A DNA stretch of 17,107 bases, from positions 1 through 17,107 of the forward strand of contig JAHHUA010000020.1 in the NCBI GenBank assembly GCA_020024235.1, read 5' to 3'. Made by a program: the position numbers and the translations under genes. The DNA comes from Oscillospiraceae bacterium (GTDB taxonomy: Bacteria > Bacillota > Clostridia > Oscillospirales > Ruminococcaceae). This document shows positions 1 to 6,604 of the stretch, piece after piece. The notes under the pieces are model-generated. The model was not told the DNA's origin, ran no database searches, and worked only from the letters and a program-made list of their open reading frames with translations. Every line of letters starts with the position of its first letter. The stretch's first letter is position 1.

Positions 1-184
1 GAGTAAAAATTATGGTCATTGTTTTGCTTTTCTTTAATTACTTCCAAATTTTTATCACATCCTTTTAAACAATTTAGAATAGAAAATTAAATAGTTTATG
101 CCTATACATTATACAATAAAAATACTGATAAATCAATATTTTATTAGATGAAGGAAATAAAATATTCTTTTAGCAAAGAAAATA

Positions 185-213
185 TTGAAATTTCAACAAA
201 AAAGATTTATAAT
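185..213 (+). promoter_or_regulatory. sigma-A-type promoter of aroF-nagB
   Basis: A -35 box TTGAAA (185-190) and a perfect -10 box TATAAT (208-213) are separated by 17 bases. The expected transcription start is near 220, which leaves a leader of about 35 bases before aroF. The -35 box is half of a perfect 12-base palindrome, TTGAAATTTCAA (185-196), which could be chance in AT-rich DNA or a repressor site. Bases 1-184 show no gene or clear signal. Confidence 0.8.
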
Positions 214-255
214 AAGTGTACATTTTAAATGAAATTTTTACGAAGGATCAATTAA

Positions 256-1050
256 ATGAGTAAAATAACAAAAACTATAAAAATAGATGATAAGGATTTT
301 TTTGGAGAAAATATTTTCAGAGTTATGGCAGGTCCATGTGCAGTGGAAAGCCGAGATCAAATACTCTATACTGCGGATAAACTCTCTAAACTCGGTATAG
401 AAATATTCAGAGCAGGAACTTTTAAACCCAGAGTTGATCCTGAAACCTATCAGGGTGCCAGAGAACAGGGGCTTATTTGGCTTTCCGAGGCAAGAAGAGA
501 TTTTGGACTGAAAATTATTACCGAAACCACTGATTTAAGTAATTTTGACTTAGTTCACGAATATTCCGACATAATTCAAATCGGTGCAAAAGCTATGTAT
601 AATCCTGCACTTTTGACAAAGGCCGGTAAATCTTCCAAAGCTGTGCTTTTAAAAAGACATTTTGGTGCAACCGTTGATGAATATTTAAAAATGCTTAAAT
701 ATATTACAAAAGAGGGTAATAACTCTGTAATATTATGCGAAAGGGGTATAAGAACTTTTGAAACATCTTCACGGTTTACATTGGATTTGTGCGGAGGAGC
801 AGTGATACAGGAAAGAACCGACTTTCCTTTGGTTATAGACCCTTCTCACTCTATGGGACACAGTTACGGTGTTGCCAAACTTTCAAGAGCAGCGGTGGCA
901 TTTGGAGCGGGAGGACTTCTTATAGAGGTTCACCATGACCCTAAAAATGCTCTCTGCGATAGTCAACAGGCACTTAATATAGATGAATTTGCAAAACTGT
1001 ATAAGGAAATGAAAGCTATCGGAGAAACAATGGGAATTACAGTTAAATAA
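256..1050 (+). CDS. aroF: 3-deoxy-7-phosphoheptulonate (DAHP) synthase, type I-beta single-domain
   Basis: This cytosolic enzyme condenses phosphoenolpyruvate with erythrose-4-phosphate, the first step of the shikimate pathway. The 264-residue protein is a bare TIM-barrel DAHP/KDO8P synthase-type domain. It shows AGPCAVES (residues 25-32, metal-binding Cys28), FRAGTFKPR, a DPSHS segment (metal His), IEVHHDP (metal Glu) and CDSQQAL (metal Asp). It has neither an N-terminal ferredoxin-like domain nor a chorismate mutase domain, so feedback control through a fused domain is not expected. The start ATG has GAAGGAT 7 bases upstream. The usual GARNMQN segment reads GAKAMYN, and the usual LLKRG-SAT segment reads LLKRHFGAT; both are departures from the common family sequence. 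It is the first gene of a likely two-gene operon with nagB, 20 bases downstream. The family is certain; the exact sugar-phosphate substrate is slightly less so. Confidence 0.9.
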   Translation: MSKITKTIKIDDKDFFGENIFRVMAGPCAVESRDQILYTADKLSKLGIEIFRAGTFKPRVDPETYQGAREQGLIWLSEARRDFGLKIITETTDLSNFDLVHEYSDIIQIGAKAMYNPALLTKAGKSSKAVLLKRHFGATVDEYLKMLKYITKEGNNSVILCERGIRTFETSSRFTLDLCGGAVIQERTDFPLVIDPSHSMGHSYGVAKLSRAAVAFGAGGLLIEVHHDPKNALCDSQQALNIDEFAKLYKEMKAIGETMGITVK

Positions 1051-1070
1051 TTTTTTAAAGGAGAATATAT

Positions 1071-1802
1071 ATGAAAGTAATTATTACAGAAAACTACAAC
1101 GAAATGAGCAAGGCAGCAGCTGATCTTATAGCTGAAGAAATGAATAAAAAGCCAAATATGGTTTTGGGATTGGCAACAGGTTCAACTCCTGTAGGCACTT
1201 ATGAAAATCTTATAAAGTACAACAAGGAAAACAAAGTGGATTTTTCACAAATTACCACATTTAACCTTGATGAATACTGTGGACTTAACAAAGAAAACGA
1301 ACAAAGTTACTGGTATTTTATGCACGATAACCTGTTTAACCATGTAAATATTAACCACAACAACATCAATATGCTAAATGGAACAAATTCGGATGCCGAA
1401 AAGGAATGTACTTCCTATGATGAAAAAATTGAAAAGGCAGGGGGAATTGATTTACAGGTTTTAGGTATGGGACATAACGGACATATCGCTTTTAACGAAC
1501 CCTGTGATTATTACAGCAAAGGTGCTCATAAAGTAGAGCTTCAAGAATCCACTATAAATGCAAATAAGAGATTTTTTGAAGATATTTCCCAGGTTCCGAG
1601 AGCTTCCTATACTATGGGAATAGGCAACATTATGCACGCCAAAAAAGTTGTTATGCTTGTAAGCGGAGCAGAAAAAGCAGAAACTGTGGCAAAAGCATTT
1701 AATGGCGCTATTGTACCACAGGTTCCTGCATCTGTTTTACAGCTTCACAATGATTTTGTACTTATTATGGATAAGGAAGCTGCTTCAAAATTTTCTAAAT
1801 AA
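1071..1802 (+). CDS. nagB: glucosamine-6-phosphate deaminase
   Basis: NagB converts glucosamine-6-phosphate to fructose-6-phosphate and ammonia, feeding amino sugars into glycolysis. At 243 residues it matches the short Bacillus-type NagB. Visible motifs are the phosphate-binding GLATGSTPVGTY (33-44), NLDEY with Asp67 (the enolising base), and the catalytic stretch GMGHNGHIAFNEP (132-144) with His138 and Glu143. The lid after NEP reads CDYYSKGAH, not the common GSSFDSRTH. An AAAGGAG ribosome binding site precedes the ATG. It lies 20 bases behind aroF and very probably shares its promoter, although the two pathways are not directly linked. Its last 8 bases overlap the 3' end of the opposing DUF4363 gene, and no terminator is visible between them. 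Confidence 0.94.
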   Translation: MKVIITENYNEMSKAAADLIAEEMNKKPNMVLGLATGSTPVGTYENLIKYNKENKVDFSQITTFNLDEYCGLNKENEQSYWYFMHDNLFNHVNINHNNINMLNGTNSDAEKECTSYDEKIEKAGGIDLQVLGMGHNGHIAFNEPCDYYSKGAHKVELQESTINANKRFFEDISQVPRASYTMGIGNIMHAKKVVMLVSGAEKAETVAKAFNGAIVPQVPASVLQLHNDFVLIMDKEAASKFSK

Positions 1803-2214
1803 AGTTTAAATTATATACTTGCTGCATCAAAGAGTAAGGTGAAATGTTATTTGTCTGTTTTATATCATCGAGTGCAACTTCCAGTTGTTCCAGTTCAGCC
1901 AGAATTATCCCAGGTTCGTCGCTGTATTTAAGCAGAATTTCACATTCTTTGGCTGTGGCAGGTATTTTTTCTAAGTCATCATGGTGCATTGATGCTACCA
2001 AGAAACCTTCCTTTTCTTTATACTCATAAAAAATTTTTTTACAGCCGTTAATAGCGGAGTCAATGTTTTCATTCAAAATATCCTGCTCTATTTTTTGAAG
2101 ATTATCCAGTGTATTGTCAATAAAATTATTTAAAAACATATTTGAGAAAATACATACTGATGTTATAAAAATTATCAGAACAATTGAGGTAACAAGCCTT
2201 TTTATAAAAATCAC
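1795..2214 (-). CDS. DUF4363 family membrane-anchored protein
   Basis: This is a small protein of unknown function, 139 residues from a GTG start. A single hydrophobic segment sits at about residues 7-27, followed by a charged, mostly helical extracytoplasmic part that includes the MHHDDLEKI stretch. That layout, and the position directly behind a DUF421 gene, fit the DUF4363 family. The GTG at 2214-2212 overlaps the DUF421 stop codon (GTGA, 4 bases), so translation is likely coupled. The start is doubtful: the AAGGAG sequence touches the GTG, with no spacer. A start 8 bases after it would be ATA (2205-2203), giving a protein beginning (M)KRLVTS, which looks like a normal N-terminus. The gene ends 8 bases inside convergent nagB. 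Confidence 0.7.
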   Translation of the reverse strand: MIFIKRLVTSIVLIIFITSVCIFSNMFLNNFIDNTLDNLQKIEQDILNENIDSAINGCKKIFYEYKEKEGFLVASMHHDDLEKIPATAKECEILLKYSDEPGIILAELEQLEVALDDIKQTNNISPYSLMQQVYNLNFI

Positions 2215-2885
2215 TCCTTAGGAATTATTTGGTAGTTTTTTTCTTTATCACAAACCATGAGAAAAACCTCTTTAGAGGTAATTCGATTCTCTCTAAGGGT
2301 TTTTGCAAGCCAGCTTTCGGAAATTCCGCAGTAATTTATGGCTGATTTATTCACATTTCCGTCAGTTATAATTGCTACAGGAGGATGATCATCAATGGGT
2401 CGTCCCTTTATTTCCATCATTTCGGCAGTGGTATTTCTGTTTTTAAAAAACTGAAAAACCGATAGTTTGCCATTAGTTTCTACAATAGCATAGGAAACTT
2501 CACTGATGTCAAAAATTCCCGCTGTACGAAGCTGTTCCATTAAATCATCTATGGAAAAGCGCAGATTTTTCATCTCTTTCTGGTTAATTTTTCCGTTTTT
2601 GATAACCACAATAGGAGAACCTGATATGATTTTTCTAGCTGTGGCACTTTTCAGTGCAATTACTGACAATAAAACTTCAAAACACACTAAAGTCAATATA
2701 GGCAAAGCTCCCACAAGAAAAGGAATTTTAGGATCTTGAATAGGGAGAGTTGCTATATTTGAAATTATGATTGTAGTTACAAGCTCAGAAGGCTGAAGTT
2801 CACCAAGCTGACGCTTACCCATAATTCTTAATCCAAAAATAATGAGAATGTATAATACAATCGTTCTTACAACTATGACACTCAT
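2211..2885 (-). CDS. DUF421 (YetF/YrbG-like) membrane protein
   Basis: This 224-residue protein belongs to the DUF421 family, common in spore-forming Bacillota and of unclear biochemical role. It shows hydrophobic segments at about residues 4-22, 34-48 and 56-78. The family motif GKRQLGELQPSELV lies at 23-36. The cytoplasmic C-terminal domain begins around SGSPIVVIKNGKI (88-100) and includes the usual RTAGIFDISEVSYAIVE stretch. I chose the ATG at 2885, preceded by a weak GGTGG, over an upstream GTG at 2891. The gene is the first of a pair with DUF4363, overlapping it by 4 bases, which suggests the two proteins work together at the membrane. It is divergent from the DUF2500 gene across only 80 bases. 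A weak leftward promoter (TTGTAT-17-TAATAA) may lie in that gap, but I do not claim it. Confidence 0.88.
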   Translation of the reverse strand: MSVIVVRTIVLYILIIFGLRIMGKRQLGELQPSELVTTIIISNIATLPIQDPKIPFLVGALPILTLVCFEVLLSVIALKSATARKIISGSPIVVIKNGKINQKEMKNLRFSIDDLMEQLRTAGIFDISEVSYAIVETNGKLSVFQFFKNRNTTAEMMEIKGRPIDDHPPVAIITDGNVNKSAINYCGISESWLAKTLRENRITSKEVFLMVCDKEKNYQIIPKE

Positions 2886-2965
2886 TAGCACACCACCAAA
2901 GTTAATTTATATAATTTTATTATTAATCTAATTTTATGAAATATACAAAAGGAAAGGAAATAAAA

Positions 2966-3319
2966 ATGATGCTTTTTGATATTATGTATCCTCTGTTTTT
3001 TATTGTTTTTATAGGTGTATTTATATATATATTAGCTGGAAATATCAGCCAATGGCATAAAAATAATCAATCTCCAATAATTGATGCCGATGCTAAAATA
3101 GTTTCTAAACGCCAGCACAGAACAACTCACCACAATGGAACTGACAATATACCTCATTCATCCACAAGCTATTATGTAACCTTTGAATTTAAAAGCAAAG
3201 ACAGATTGGAGCTTTGCGTAAAAGGCAGTGAATATGGACTGCTTGCTGAAGGGGACAGGGGTACACTTAAATTTCAGGGAACCCGATACTTAGGATTTGA
3301 AAGGAACAGAAATGAATAA
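2966..3319 (+). CDS. DUF2500 family membrane-anchored protein
   Basis: This is a 117-residue protein of unknown function. An N-terminal membrane segment (about residues 4-24) is followed by SQWHKNNQSP (28-37) and a region rich in His and Thr. The C-terminal block EYGLLAEGDRGTLKFQGTRY runs on into LGFER. These segments are characteristic of DUF2500 (Pfam PF10694) proteins. I chose the ATG at 2966 because AAAGGA (2953-2958) sits 7 bases before it. An in-frame ATG at 2936 would add 10 residues but has no ribosome binding site. Its stop codon lies inside the start of the radical SAM gene (8-base overlap), so the two are probably co-translated. Confidence 0.85.
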   Translation: MMLFDIMYPLFFIVFIGVFIYILAGNISQWHKNNQSPIIDADAKIVSKRQHRTTHHNGTDNIPHSSTSYYVTFEFKSKDRLELCVKGSEYGLLAEGDRGTLKFQGTRYLGFERNRNE

Positions 3320-4208
3320 TTTTATGAAAGAATGTCGTCTTTGTCCCAGAAATTGCGGTGCAGACAGAACTAAATCCACAGGTTTTTGCGGAGTAGGTGA
3401 AAAAATAAAAGTGGCAAGAGCTATGCTGCACTATTGGGAAGAACCTCCTATAAGCGGAGAAAAAGGTTCAGGAGCTGTTTTCTTTTCGGGCTGTAATCTC
3501 AAATGCTGTTTTTGTCAAAACAAAACTATTTCCAAAGAGCATTTGGGAAAAGAAATCACTGAAAAAGAACTGGCTGAACTTTTTTTAAAGCTTCAGGATA
3601 TAGGTGCTGAAAATATAAATTTAGTTACTGCAGGGCATTATGTGCCTCAGGTGATTGAGGCTTTGAAAATTGCAAAGCCAAAACTCAATATTCCGATTGT
3701 TTATAATACAAGCAGTTATGAAAAAACAGAAACCCTTAAAATGCTGGAGGGTTATGTAGATGTATATTTGCCTGATTTAAAATATGTAAGTTCCGAAATG
3801 GGACAAAAATATTCCCATGCTCCCGATTATTTCAGTGTTGCATCAAAAGCTGTAAAAGAAATGAAAAGACAAGTGGGAGATAATGTATATGATGAGAGAG
3901 GAATAATTAAAAAAGGCATTATTATAAGGCACCTTATTATGCCGGGAGGATATAAGGATTCTATTGATATTCTTAAATATATTTCGGAAAACTATGACAC
4001 CGAAAAAATCCTTGTCAGTATAATGAGTCAATACACACCCCAGGAAATAAGTGAATATAAGGAACTTAACAGAAAACTTTTCACTATGGAATATCAAAAA
4101 GTTATGGACTGTGCTGACAAATTTAAAATAAACGGTTTTATGCAGGATATGGAATCGGCAAAATCGGAATTTACACCGGAATTTACTTCAAATAACATAT
4201 TATTTTAA
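3312..4208 (+). CDS. radical SAM protein, PflX/COG1313 family
   Basis: This 298-residue radical SAM protein is related to pyruvate formate-lyase activating enzymes, in the uncharacterised PflX-type (COG1313) group. The SAM-binding [4Fe-4S] motif is CNLKCCFC (61-68, Cys61, Cys65, Cys68). The N-terminus carries a second cysteine set, C8-x2-C11-x3-C15-x10-C26 in the CRLCPRNCG region, typical of this group and possibly binding another cluster. A YLPDLKY stretch and IIRHLIMPGG also match the family. The start ATG at 3312 has AAAGGA (3300-3305) 6 bases upstream and overlaps the DUF2500 stop by 8 bases. No glycyl-radical enzyme gene is nearby, so the substrate cannot be inferred. No clear terminator follows it. 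Confidence 0.88.
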   Translation: MNNFMKECRLCPRNCGADRTKSTGFCGVGEKIKVARAMLHYWEEPPISGEKGSGAVFFSGCNLKCCFCQNKTISKEHLGKEITEKELAELFLKLQDIGAENINLVTAGHYVPQVIEALKIAKPKLNIPIVYNTSSYEKTETLKMLEGYVDVYLPDLKYVSSEMGQKYSHAPDYFSVASKAVKEMKRQVGDNVYDERGIIKKGIIIRHLIMPGGYKDSIDILKYISENYDTEKILVSIMSQYTPQEISEYKELNRKLFTMEYQKVMDCADKFKINGFMQDMESAKSEFTPEFTSNNILF

Positions 4209-4297
4209 TTAATATCCAGTAATATTATAAAAAAACATATATATTTACAAAAAAACTGTAAAAAAATAATAAATTTGTATTTATCCATTTTTAACCA

Positions 4298-4326
4298 TTG
4301 AAATTTAGTGATAAATATTGTAAAAT
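4298..4326 (+). promoter_or_regulatory. promoter of the 40-codon unit before purE
   Basis: A TTGAAA (4298-4303) and a TAAAAT (4321-4326) are separated by exactly 17 bases, a near-consensus sigma-A promoter. Transcription would start near 4333, about 47 bases before the small ORF. The rest of 4209-4379 is AT-rich intergenic sequence with no further gene. Confidence 0.7.
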
Positions 4327-4379
4327 ATTAATAAAGATGTCGGTTAGGTTTTTAACTTTTTTAACAGAAGGAGAAGCAT

Positions 4380-4502
4380 ATGGGTATAGTAAATATCATT
4401 ACAAAATCAGAGCCTTGCTGCGCTGACATATCCATAAAAACAAGGTACAGGGTATTTTGCGCCTTTTTGCACCCTCTGGTTGAATCAGGAAAATTAAAAT
4501 AA
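4380..4502 (+). CDS. hypothetical 40-residue protein or leader peptide
   Basis: This small ORF starts with ATG, with AAGGAG (4368-4373) 6 bases upstream, and ends in TAA at 4500-4502. It encodes 40 residues, beginning MGIVNIITKSEPCCADI and ending HPLVESGKLK. Its cysteines are at 13, 14 and 27, it has a mild excess of basic residues, and it shows no membrane segment or signal peptide. I do not recognise it. A near-consensus promoter lies upstream and an intrinsic terminator starts 12 bases after the stop, so it appears to be its own transcription unit of about 214 bases just before the purine operon. The same transcript contains short inverted repeats (CCTTG 4413-4417 with CAAGG 4441-4445; AGGGT 4449-4453 with ACCCT 4471-4475). 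A structured RNA or attenuator leader is therefore an alternative to a functional peptide. Confidence 0.55.
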   Translation: MGIVNIITKSEPCCADISIKTRYRVFCAFLHPLVESGKLK

Positions 4503-4514
4503 AATATCTATGTC

Positions 4515-4546
4515 GAGTTGCGTGATTTTTTACGCAGCTCTTTTTT
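4515..4546 (+). terminator. intrinsic terminator after the 40-codon ORF
   Basis: The stem arms GAGTTGCGT (4515-4523) and ACGCAGCTC (4532-4540) form 9 pairs, one of them G-U. The loop is 8 bases, and six T residues follow (4541-4546). It ends the small transcription unit ahead of purE, and could act as an attenuator if some transcripts read through into the purine genes. Confidence 0.85.
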
Positions 4547-4568
4547 GTTTAAATTTTTTTGGAAACCC

Positions 4569-4598
4569 TTGACATATTAATTTTTATAAAAATAAAAT
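4569..4598 (+). promoter_or_regulatory. promoter of the purine operon
   Basis: A consensus -35 TTGACA (4569-4574) and a -10 TAAAAT (4593-4598) are separated by 18 bases, downstream of the small-unit terminator. Transcription would start near 4604-4606, leaving a leader of only about 18 bases before purE, too short for a riboswitch. A single CCGAA (4602-4606) sits near the start, but no inverted partner as in a full PurR box is visible. Confidence 0.7.
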
Positions 4599-4622
4599 AA
4601 ACCGAAAATGGAGGACTTTGTT

Positions 4623-5117
4623 ATGAAAAAATCTATTGCAATTATTATGGGAAGCGACAGTGATTTGCCTGTTGTAATGCCGGCTGTTGATTTACTTAAA
4701 GAACTTGATATTCCTGTTACAGTAAAAGTTATGAGTGCTCACAGAACACCTGCCCAAGCTGCTGAATTTTCTTCCAATGCCAAGAAGAACGGTTACGGGG
4801 CAATTATTGCTGCAGCAGGAAAAGCAGCTCACCTTGCGGGAGTATTGGCAGCACATACCACTTTGCCTGTAATTGGAATACCTGTTAAATCTTCTACATT
4901 AGATGGATTGGATGCTCTCCTTGCCACAGTTCAGATGCCTAAAGGTGTACCGGTTGCCACAGTTGCTATAGACGGAGCTTACAATGCAGCTTTGCTTGCT
5001 GTTCAAATGCTGGCAATAACTGATGATGAACTGGCACAAAAACTTGACAAAATGAAAAAAGATATGGAAGAAAGCGTTTTGGCAAAAGATAAAGCTTTGG
5101 AAGAAAAACTTAAATAA
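4623..5117 (+). CDS. purE: 5-(carboxyamino)imidazole ribonucleotide mutase / AIR carboxylase
   Basis: PurE forms 4-carboxy-AIR (CAIR) in purine synthesis, either from N5-CAIR (class I, with PurK) or directly from AIR and CO2 (class II). The 164-residue protein has the phosphate-binding GSDSD (10-14), SAHRTP (38-43, His40), AAHL (68-71, His70) and VQMPKGVPVATVA (103-115). I chose the ATG at 4623 because GGAGG (4610-4614) lies 8 bases before it; an in-frame ATG at 4608 lies upstream of that site. Compared with Bacillus and E. coli class I PurE, the AGAGGAAHLPG segment reads AAAGKAAHLAG, and the following loop (AIDGAYNA) is two residues shorter. It is the first gene of the operon, with purF 33 bases downstream. 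No purK adjoins it. Confidence 0.93.
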   Translation: MKKSIAIIMGSDSDLPVVMPAVDLLKELDIPVTVKVMSAHRTPAQAAEFSSNAKKNGYGAIIAAAGKAAHLAGVLAAHTTLPVIGIPVKSSTLDGLDALLATVQMPKGVPVATVAIDGAYNAALLAVQMLAITDDELAQKLDKMKKDMEESVLAKDKALEEKLK

Positions 5118-5150
5118 GATATAACCGATAAAAACATAGGGGTGAAATTT

Positions 5151-6578
5151 ATGACTGGTTCAATCCACGAAGAATGTGGAGTATTCGGAATATTTGACAC
5201 TAATAATGAATATGATGTAACTTCAATTACATATATGGCTCTCTATGCTTTGCAGCACAGAGGTCAGGAAAGCTGCGGCATTGCCGTAAATGATGACGGG
5301 ATTATTTCCGTTTATAAAGATGTGGGACTTGTACCCGATGTATTTAACAGAAAAGTTTTTGAGCAATTAGGCGGCGGCAATATTGCTATGGGTCATGTAA
5401 GATATGCAAAGAAAGAACAGGCTGACAGAGCTAATGCTCAGCCTTTATATGTTCGCCATGTAAAAGGTCCTATGGCAATTGGATATAATGGTGCTTTGAC
5501 TAATGGTGCAGAACTTCGCCGTGAACTGGAGCTTACAGGTGCTATTTTCCATACCACCAATGATGCTGAAGTTATTTCCTATATCATCACCAAGGAAAGA
5601 CTCACTTCAAAATCAATTGAAGAATCCATGGAAAAAGCTCTGTACAAATTAAAGGGAGCATATTCAATCGTGGCTATGTCCCCCAAAAAACTTATAGCTG
5701 CAAGAGATGAAAACGGTTTTAGACCCTTATGTATAGGAAAGCTGGAAGATGCTTATGTTGTTGCATCCGAAAGCTGTGCATTTGATACCATTGGAGCTAA
5801 ATTTATAAGAGATGTAAAACCTGGTGAAATTATTGTGATAGACCAAAACGGCATGAGAAGCATAGAAACTCATTGCGGAAAGAAAGGTCATATCTGTGTA
5901 TTTGAATATGTTTATTTTGCAAGACCTGATTCTGTTATTGAAGGCTCCAGCGTTCATGAAGCCAGACTCAGAGCAGGAGCTATACTTGCTAAATCCGCCC
6001 CCGTGGACGCAGATGTAGTTATCGGTGTACCTGACTCAGGTTTGGACAGTGCATTGGGATATTCCAGAGAATCAGGAATTCCTTACGGTGTAGGATTTAT
6101 CAAAAACAGATATATAGGCAGAACATTTATTCAGCCAACTCAGGCTCAAAGAGCAAATTCCGTAAGAATAAAGCTGAATGTTCTCGGTGCTACAGTAAAA
6201 GGCAAGAGGGTAGTGCTTTTGGATGACTCCATTGTAAGAGGAACTACCAGTGCCAATATTATCAAAAACTTAAAAGAAGCAGGGGCTACAGAAGTTCATG
6301 TCAGAATTTCATCTCCGCCATTTGTAAGTCCATGTTTCTTCGGAACAGATGTTGACAGTAAGGAAAACCTGATTGCCTGCCGTATGACAGAGGAAGAAAT
6401 AAGAAAAAAAATAGGTGCTGACAGTTTGGCATTTCTGTCAATCGAACAAATGAAACAAGTTCCAAATGTACCTGATTTTGATTTTTGTGTGGGCTGTTTT
6501 ACCGGAAAATATCCTGTTCCGGTTCCTGAATGTCAGGAATGTGATAAATTTAAAAAAAAGATAAGCGAAAATAAATAG
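5151..6578 (+). CDS. purF: amidophosphoribosyltransferase
   Basis: PurF makes 5-phosphoribosylamine from PRPP and glutamine, the committed step of purine synthesis. The protein has 475 residues: an N-terminal Ntn-type glutaminase domain (about 9-240) and a phosphoribosyltransferase domain. The nucleophile is Cys9 in CGVFGI, exposed after removal of an 8-residue propeptide (MTGSIHEE). Arg84, Asn113-Gly114 and Asp138 match glutamine-binding positions. The PRPP loop is VVLLDDSIVRGTTS (354-367). Cysteines 249, 395, 446 and 449 match the [4Fe-4S] ligands of the Bacillus enzyme, so it should be an oxygen-sensitive Fe-S type. An AGGGGTG site favours ATG 5151 over GTG 5142, though the GTG start would give the Bacillus-like 11-residue propeptide. 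The glutamine loop after GHVRY reads AKKEQADRANAQP, unlike the usual STTG-type loop. Confidence 0.97.
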   Translation: MTGSIHEECGVFGIFDTNNEYDVTSITYMALYALQHRGQESCGIAVNDDGIISVYKDVGLVPDVFNRKVFEQLGGGNIAMGHVRYAKKEQADRANAQPLYVRHVKGPMAIGYNGALTNGAELRRELELTGAIFHTTNDAEVISYIITKERLTSKSIEESMEKALYKLKGAYSIVAMSPKKLIAARDENGFRPLCIGKLEDAYVVASESCAFDTIGAKFIRDVKPGEIIVIDQNGMRSIETHCGKKGHICVFEYVYFARPDSVIEGSSVHEARLRAGAILAKSAPVDADVVIGVPDSGLDSALGYSRESGIPYGVGFIKNRYIGRTFIQPTQAQRANSVRIKLNVLGATVKGKRVVLLDDSIVRGTTSANIIKNLKEAGATEVHVRISSPPFVSPCFFGTDVDSKENLIACRMTEEEIRKKIGADSLAFLSIEQMKQVPNVPDFDFCVGCFTGKYPVPVPECQECDKFKKKISENK

Positions 6579-6604
6579 ATAAGCAAAAGAAAGGAAATAC
6601 AGAT

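Noticed and set aside
1..19. Possible start of a leftward gene running off the window edge (complement ATG at 19-17).
   Set aside because: Only six codons are visible and no well-spaced ribosome binding site precedes it, so it cannot be supported.
12..68. Short rightward ORF of 18 codons in the leader region.
   Set aside because: No ribosome binding site, very hydrophobic AT-driven composition, and no promoter.
4244..4262. TTTACA / TGTAAA hairpin after the radical SAM gene as a terminator.
   Set aside because: The stem is only six A/T-rich pairs and is followed by A residues instead of T residues on the coding strand.
4602..4606. CCGAA near the purine promoter as a PurR box.
   Set aside because: It is a single half-site without the inverted partner at the usual distance. 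A genome-wide PurR motif scan would be needed.
4333..4622. Purine riboswitch upstream of purE.
   Set aside because: I see none of the conserved loop sequences of the guanine/adenine aptamer, and the leader after the purE promoter is too short.
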